Shown: piece after piece, positions 12,547-13,896 of the stretch
How positions within the stretch are numbered: position 1 is the stretch's first letter
Layout of the letters: the number at the start of each line of letters is the position of its first letter
Origin: Ruminiclostridium sp.
Lineage (GTDB): Bacteria > Bacillota_A > Clostridia > Oscillospirales > Ruminococcaceae
Assembly (NCBI GenBank): GCA_017550775.1
Contig: JAFZOA010000126.1
Location: 1 to 13,896 of the forward strand
DNA: 13,896 bases
Reading direction: 5' to 3'
Translations under genes and position numbers: made by a program
Notes under the pieces: model-generated
What the model saw: only the letters and a program-made list of their open reading frames with translations
What the model was told of the DNA's origin: nothing
Databases searched by the model: none

Positions 12547-13896
12547 ATGGATACGATATATAACGAGATAAAGTTTCTTTCAGAAGGCGACCCCGGAAAG
12601 TGGGAAAGCACCTGTCTTCCGATAGGAAACGGGTATATGGGTGCGACGTTCTTCGGTGGGATAGAGCGTGAGACTGTCGTTCTCAACGAAAAGACGCTCT
12701 GGACGGGAGGACCTTCTCCTTCGCGTCCCGGTTACAACGGCGGCAACCGAAAAGGCGCGTACAAGTCCGTAAAGCGGGTCCGGGAGCTTCTCGCGGCGGG
12801 AAAGTATGATGAGGCTGTTGCACTTCTCCCAGAGCTTACCTGTGAGACCGGGGAAGGCTTCGGCGCGTATCAGTGCCTTTGCAACGCTGTGTTTGAGTTC
12901 CCGGACATCGACAAGAGCAAGGTCACGGATTACCGGCGCTCGCTTGATCTTGAAAGTGCGGAGTATAACAATGATTTTATTTGCGACGGACATAAGTTCG
13001 TAAGAAGCGCTTTCGCATCATACCCCGCGCGGGTCATCTGTATGCACTTTTATCCCGAATGTGAAGGTGAGGGAAGTATCGGCTTTAAGCTGTCTCTTGA
13101 CAAGGTACAGGAAGGATGTACTATAAAAGCCGAAGGAAACCGCCTCGATTACTATGGCGCGCTTACCGATAACGGGCTTCGTTATCATGCGGCGTTTTAC
13201 ATCATGACCGACGGCGGTACGGTGACCGGTTCTGACGGCTGCATTACTGTCAAGGATGCCGGTGAAGTTGTTATTTACTTTACCGCGGCAACGGATTATT
13301 CCGACGAATACCCGACATACAGAAGCGGGAAAGACCCCGCAGATACAGTAAATGCGGTTCTTTCGCGCTTTGACGGGAGGGACATAAGCTATGTGAACGA
13401 CTTGTTCAACGAACACTATGACGATTACCGCGCGCTTTACGACCGCGTGAAGCTGTCGCTGAACGGTGCTCAGAGCGCTGTTCCCGACATCGAAACACTC
13501 CTGAAACGCTACAAGGACGGCGACAGCAAAGCCGCTGATATCCTCGAACCGCTGTACTTCCAGTACGGGCGCTATCTGCTGATATCCTCGTCGCGGGAGG
13601 GCTCACTTCCCGCAAATTTACAGGGTGTATGGAACGAGAGCAATATGCCGCCGTGGTGCTGCGACTATCACATTAACGTGAACTTGCAGATGAACTACTG
13701 GGGCGCGTTCAACACGAACCTCGCCGAGACCGCGATACCGCTCGTTGACTACCTCGACAGTCTCCGCGCTCCCGGACGTGTGACCGCGAAGGAATATTAC
13801 AACATCGTAAGCGACGAAGCTCATCCGAAGAACGGCTGGACGGCTCATACGCAGTCGAACCCGTTCGGGTTTACCGCTCCCGGCTGGGATTTCTAC
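12547..13896 (+). CDS. Glycoside hydrolase family 95 enzyme, alpha-L-fucosidase-like (3' end beyond the window)
   Basis: Likely hydrolyses terminal alpha-1,2-L-fucose (some family members prefer alpha-L-galactose) from oligosaccharides. 450 codons are visible and the frame is open to the window's last base; the family usually has about 750-800 residues. The N-terminal beta domain shows LPIGNGYMGATFFGG, LNEKTLWTGGPSPSRPGYNGG and FTAATDYSDEYPTY. The (alpha/alpha)6 part begins with LPANLQGVWNESNMPPWCCD, HINVNLQMNYWGAFNTNLAE and GWTAHTQSNPFGFTAPGW. N377 and N379 match the paired Asn residues used to activate water in characterised members; the catalytic acid lies beyond the end. There is no signal peptide, so it acts in the cytoplasm on imported sugar. 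GGAG lies 5 bases before ATG 12547. Confidence 0.9.
   Translation, partial: MDTIYNEIKFLSEGDPGKWESTCLPIGNGYMGATFFGGIERETVVLNEKTLWTGGPSPSRPGYNGGNRKGAYKSVKRVRELLAAGKYDEAVALLPELTCETGEGFGAYQCLCNAVFEFPDIDKSKVTDYRRSLDLESAEYNNDFICDGHKFVRSAFASYPARVICMHFYPECEGEGSIGFKLSLDKVQEGCTIKAEGNRLDYYGALTDNGLRYHAAFYIMTDGGTVTGSDGCITVKDAGEVVIYFTAATDYSDEYPTYRSGKDPADTVNAVLSRFDGRDISYVNDLFNEHYDDYRALYDRVKLSLNGAQSAVPDIETLLKRYKDGDSKAADILEPLYFQYGRYLLISSSREGSLPANLQGVWNESNMPPWCCDYHINVNLQMNYWGAFNTNLAETAIPLVDYLDSLRAPGRVTAKEYYNIVSDEAHPKNGWTAHTQSNPFGFTAPGWDFY

Overview
The window looks like a chromosomal segment from a low-to-medium GC Gram-positive bacterium of the class Clostridia, probably a gut or rumen Ruminococcus/Oscillospiraceae relative. 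This is inferred from strong GGAGG-type ribosome binding sites, use of ATG, GTG and TTG starts, AT-rich promoters with near-consensus -35/-10 boxes, a PupG-like purine nucleoside phosphorylase, a Clostridia-style MreB paralogue, and a LacI-controlled intracellular GH95 enzyme. No mobile element, CRISPR array, tRNA or rRNA was seen. I found no defence system or other clearly novel machine. The most interesting content is metabolic and regulatory.

Layout from left to right on the + strand. (1) 2-157: the end of a phosphoglycolate-phosphatase-like HAD protein. (2) 376-2106: a membrane GGDEF protein with its own promoter (260-288), followed by a strong terminator (2117-2152). (3) 2166-8326: a six-gene operon with one near-perfect promoter and a closing terminator. 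It encodes purine nucleoside phosphorylase, methylthioribose-1-phosphate isomerase (mtnA), an unrecognised 148-residue protein, an MTA/SAH-type nucleoside deaminase, a CCA tRNA nucleotidyltransferase and an MreB-family actin homologue. Five of the six are joined by overlaps of 1 to about 17 bases, and the sixth follows after a 17-base gap.

The - strand then carries a three-gene operon, read leftwards from 11183 to 8298: a LacI-family regulator, a TatD-family metal hydrolase (ATGA overlap) and a CorC-like CBS protein without the DUF21 membrane domain. It converges on the mreB operon and shares its bidirectional terminator.

A 451-base divergent control region (11074-11524) separates the first LacI gene from a second one on the + strand. 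It holds two back-to-back promoters, a 29-base near-perfect palindrome just downstream of the leftward promoter, a 17-base palindrome over the -35 box of the rightward promoter, and a strong hairpin in the rightward leader. The second LacI gene (TTG start at 11525) lies 26 bases before a GH95 alpha-L-fucosidase-family gene that runs off the end of the window.

Taken together, the deaminase, phosphorylase and MtnA can be read as one salvage route for 5'-methylthioadenosine or 5'-deoxyadenosine through the inosine form: deamination, phosphorolysis to the 1-phosphate sugar and hypoxanthine, then isomerisation to the ribulose-1-phosphate form. The genes for the next steps are not in the window. 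The right end is a sugar-responsive regulator with a cytoplasmic enzyme that would trim imported fucosylated or galactosylated oligosaccharides.
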